From assembly GCA_028871595.1 (NCBI GenBank), contig JAGWMT010000037.1, forward strand, positions 1-17,483: DNA of 17,483 nt. The letters are read 5' to 3'. Below the pieces are notes generated by a model. It was not told where the DNA came from, did not search any database, and saw nothing but the letters and a program-made list of their open reading frames with translations. The stretch comes from Elusimicrobiota bacterium (GTDB taxonomy: Bacteria > Elusimicrobiota > Elusimicrobia > UBA1565 > UBA9628). The position numbers and the translations under genes were made by a program. Positions 16,434 to 17,483 of the stretch are shown here, in pieces (the first letter of the stretch is position 1; the number at the start of each line of letters is the position of its first letter).

Positions 16434-17197
16434 AAGGTCCACCCCGCCAGCGAGGCGACGGCGCCCGCGGCGAAAGCCGCCGCCAGCAGGCGCAGGGGTC
16501 CGCCGGTGAAGCGCGACAGGCCCGCGCCCGCGGCGAAGGCGACGGCCGCGGACGCATGCAGCGGAATCTCCGGATGACCGAGCGCCAGCCAAGCCGTCGC
16601 CACGATCGCGGCGACGGCGCCTCGGCGGACGCCGCGGATCCACGCTTGGACCGGAAGCCGGGCGGCATCCAGGGCGGCGGCCTCGCCGCCGTCCAGCCCG
16701 CGGCTCACGCCCGCCAAGCGCGCGGCGACGGCGGGAACGTTGAAGGTCAGGAGGCCGGCGGCGACCCCGGTCGCGCACGGATGCGCCAGACGCAGCCGCC
16801 AGAACAGAACCGCGACGCCCACGGCGACGCCCCCGGCCAAAGGGCGCAGGGCTCCCCAGAAGAACGCGTCCGCCGAACCGGACAGCGCCGCGCCCAAGGA
16901 GGACTTCAGCGCGACGGCGCGCGCCGCCAGCGCGGGCTCGCCCGCGGCGGCGCGAAGCTCCAGCGCCGCGGCCGCTCCCAGGGGAAGCGCCGCCGCGTAG
17001 GGTTGGGCGTTGAACGGTTCCAGGTGCCGCAGCCGCGCCGCGGCCAGGCCGGCGGAATCTCCGGCGTACGCGAGGCGCAGCGCCGGATCCAGCGCGAACG
17101 CGAAACCCAGGCCCTGGCGACGCTCGTCGCCGAAGCCCGCCTGGAGCAGGAAGGAGCGGGCGAACAGGCTTCGACGCAGGAAGGCTCCGGCGGTCAT
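16430..17197 (-). CDS. PTS mannose/fructose/sorbose-family EIID subunit
   Basis: An integral inner-membrane component that, with EIIC, forms the sugar channel of mannose-type PTS permeases. The 255-residue product is somewhat shorter than typical EIID (about 270-300). It shows FLLQAGFGDERRQGLGFAFA near the N-terminus, HLEPFNAQPYAAALPLG, and DAFFWGALRPLAGG, all matching the EIID pattern seen in ManZ. The usual GVGDP before FWG reads GSADA, keeping the Asp but losing a Gly and the Pro. The C-terminal third is hydrophobic and very Ala-rich. The ATG at 17197 was chosen because it overlaps the EIIC stop by 4 bases and begins just before the conserved FLRRSL. The frame is followed directly by HPr. 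The sugar cannot be predicted. Confidence 0.88.
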   Translation of the reverse strand: MTAGAFLRRSLFARSFLLQAGFGDERRQGLGFAFALDPALRLAYAGDSAGLAAARLRHLEPFNAQPYAAALPLGAAAALELRAAAGEPALAARAVALKSSLGAALSGSADAFFWGALRPLAGGVAVGVAVLFWRLRLAHPCATGVAAGLLTFNVPAVAARLAGVSRGLDGGEAAALDAARLPVQAWIRGVRRGAVAAIVATAWLALGHPEIPLHASAAVAFAAGAGLSRFTGGPLRLLAAAFAAGAVASLAGWTL

Positions 17198-17483
17198 GAG
17201 CGCCTCCAGAGCGACGCGGCCAGGCTGCCGCCGCCGATCCACGGCGCGGCCAGGTAGGCGGCGCGCGCTCCCGCCCGGACGAACCCGGGCAGCAACGGCC
17301 AAATCCGGTCGAGCGCCGGGGCGGCCAGGGCCAGCATCGCCAGCGTCAAGGCGAACGTCGCGGCGGCCTGCAGCAGGAGCGCCTCCGCGATTTCGGCTCC
17401 GTAGCGCGGCGTCCTTCCTTCCGCCACGGCGGCCTCCAAACGGCGCGCGTGGTACCCGCGCCCGCGCCGCAGACGGCTCTCCA
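17194..17483 (-). CDS. PTS mannose/fructose/sorbose-family EIIC subunit, C-terminal part (5' end outside window)
   Basis: The frame is open to the right window edge, so only the last 95 residues are visible. They hold a hydrophobic helix ALLLQAAATFALTLAMLALA, then WPLLPGFVRAGARAAYLAAPWIGGG. This matches the end of EIIC (ManY-type), where a Leu/Phe-Leu-Gln helix precedes a final glycine-rich membrane segment. The identification rests largely on this and on position immediately before EIID, with a 4-base overlap. The visible part alone is too short to give the full domain. EIIA and EIIB are not in the window and may lie upstream. Confidence 0.7.
   Translation of the reverse strand, partial: ESRLRRGRGYHARRLEAAVAEGRTPRYGAEIAEALLLQAAATFALTLAMLALAAPALDRIWPLLPGFVRAGARAAYLAAPWIGGGSLAASLWRRS

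Noticed and set aside
15051..16577. Long plus-strand open frame of 508 codons
   Set aside because: Antisense shadow of enzyme I and HPr, without any domain of its own.

Overview
The window is a high-GC stretch of a bacterial chromosome carrying housekeeping and cell-envelope genes. No rRNA, tRNA, CRISPR array, phage gene or insertion sequence was seen. The organism is probably diderm: there is a PorV/PorQ-type outer-membrane protein beside a secreted sedolisin with a FlgD-like C-terminal domain. That pairing, together with a sorbose-family PTS and a Ser46-type HPr, would fit Elusimicrobiota or a related diderm lineage. This placement is an inference from gene content, not a phylogenetic result.

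Layout. Positions 1-1502 (minus) hold the N-terminal 500 codons of ClpC, cut by the window edge. Reading the other way is a secreted low-complexity protein (1718-2467), then a PLP-dependent aminotransferase (2498-3751). A small membrane-anchored protein (3745-4056, minus) converges on the aminotransferase and overlaps its stop. A divergent promoter region follows, then a large protein with two ATP-grasp modules (4167-6617) and a GalE-type epimerase (6676-7686). A secreted S53 peptidase (7749-10406) overlaps by 4 bases a PorV/PorQ-family gene (10403-11332). From 11329 to the right edge everything is on the minus strand and tightly packed. Read in the direction of transcription, the order is PTS EIIC (cut by the edge), EIID, HPr, enzyme I, LepA, LepB and a 99-residue unknown. 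The first five junctions overlap by 1-4 bases and the last leaves a 4-base gap, so this looks like one operon.

How the genes work together. The EIIC-EIID-HPr-EI block is the membrane and general part of a mannose/sorbose-family phosphotransferase system. HPr keeps both His15 and the regulatory Ser46. LepA and LepB, a translation GTPase and signal peptidase I, are a classic pair, here attached to the PTS genes. The peptidase and PorV-like pair looks like an exported substrate and an outer-membrane partner, with a plausible link to type IX-like secretion. The aminotransferase and double ATP-grasp protein may belong to one amino-acid or peptide ligation pathway, but their substrates cannot be read from the sequence.

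Regulation. Several plus-strand genes have a sigma70-like -10 box ending only 6-7 bases before the start codon and no Shine-Dalgarno, which is the layout of leaderless mRNAs. ClpC and the 1718 gene have ordinary Shine-Dalgarno leaders.
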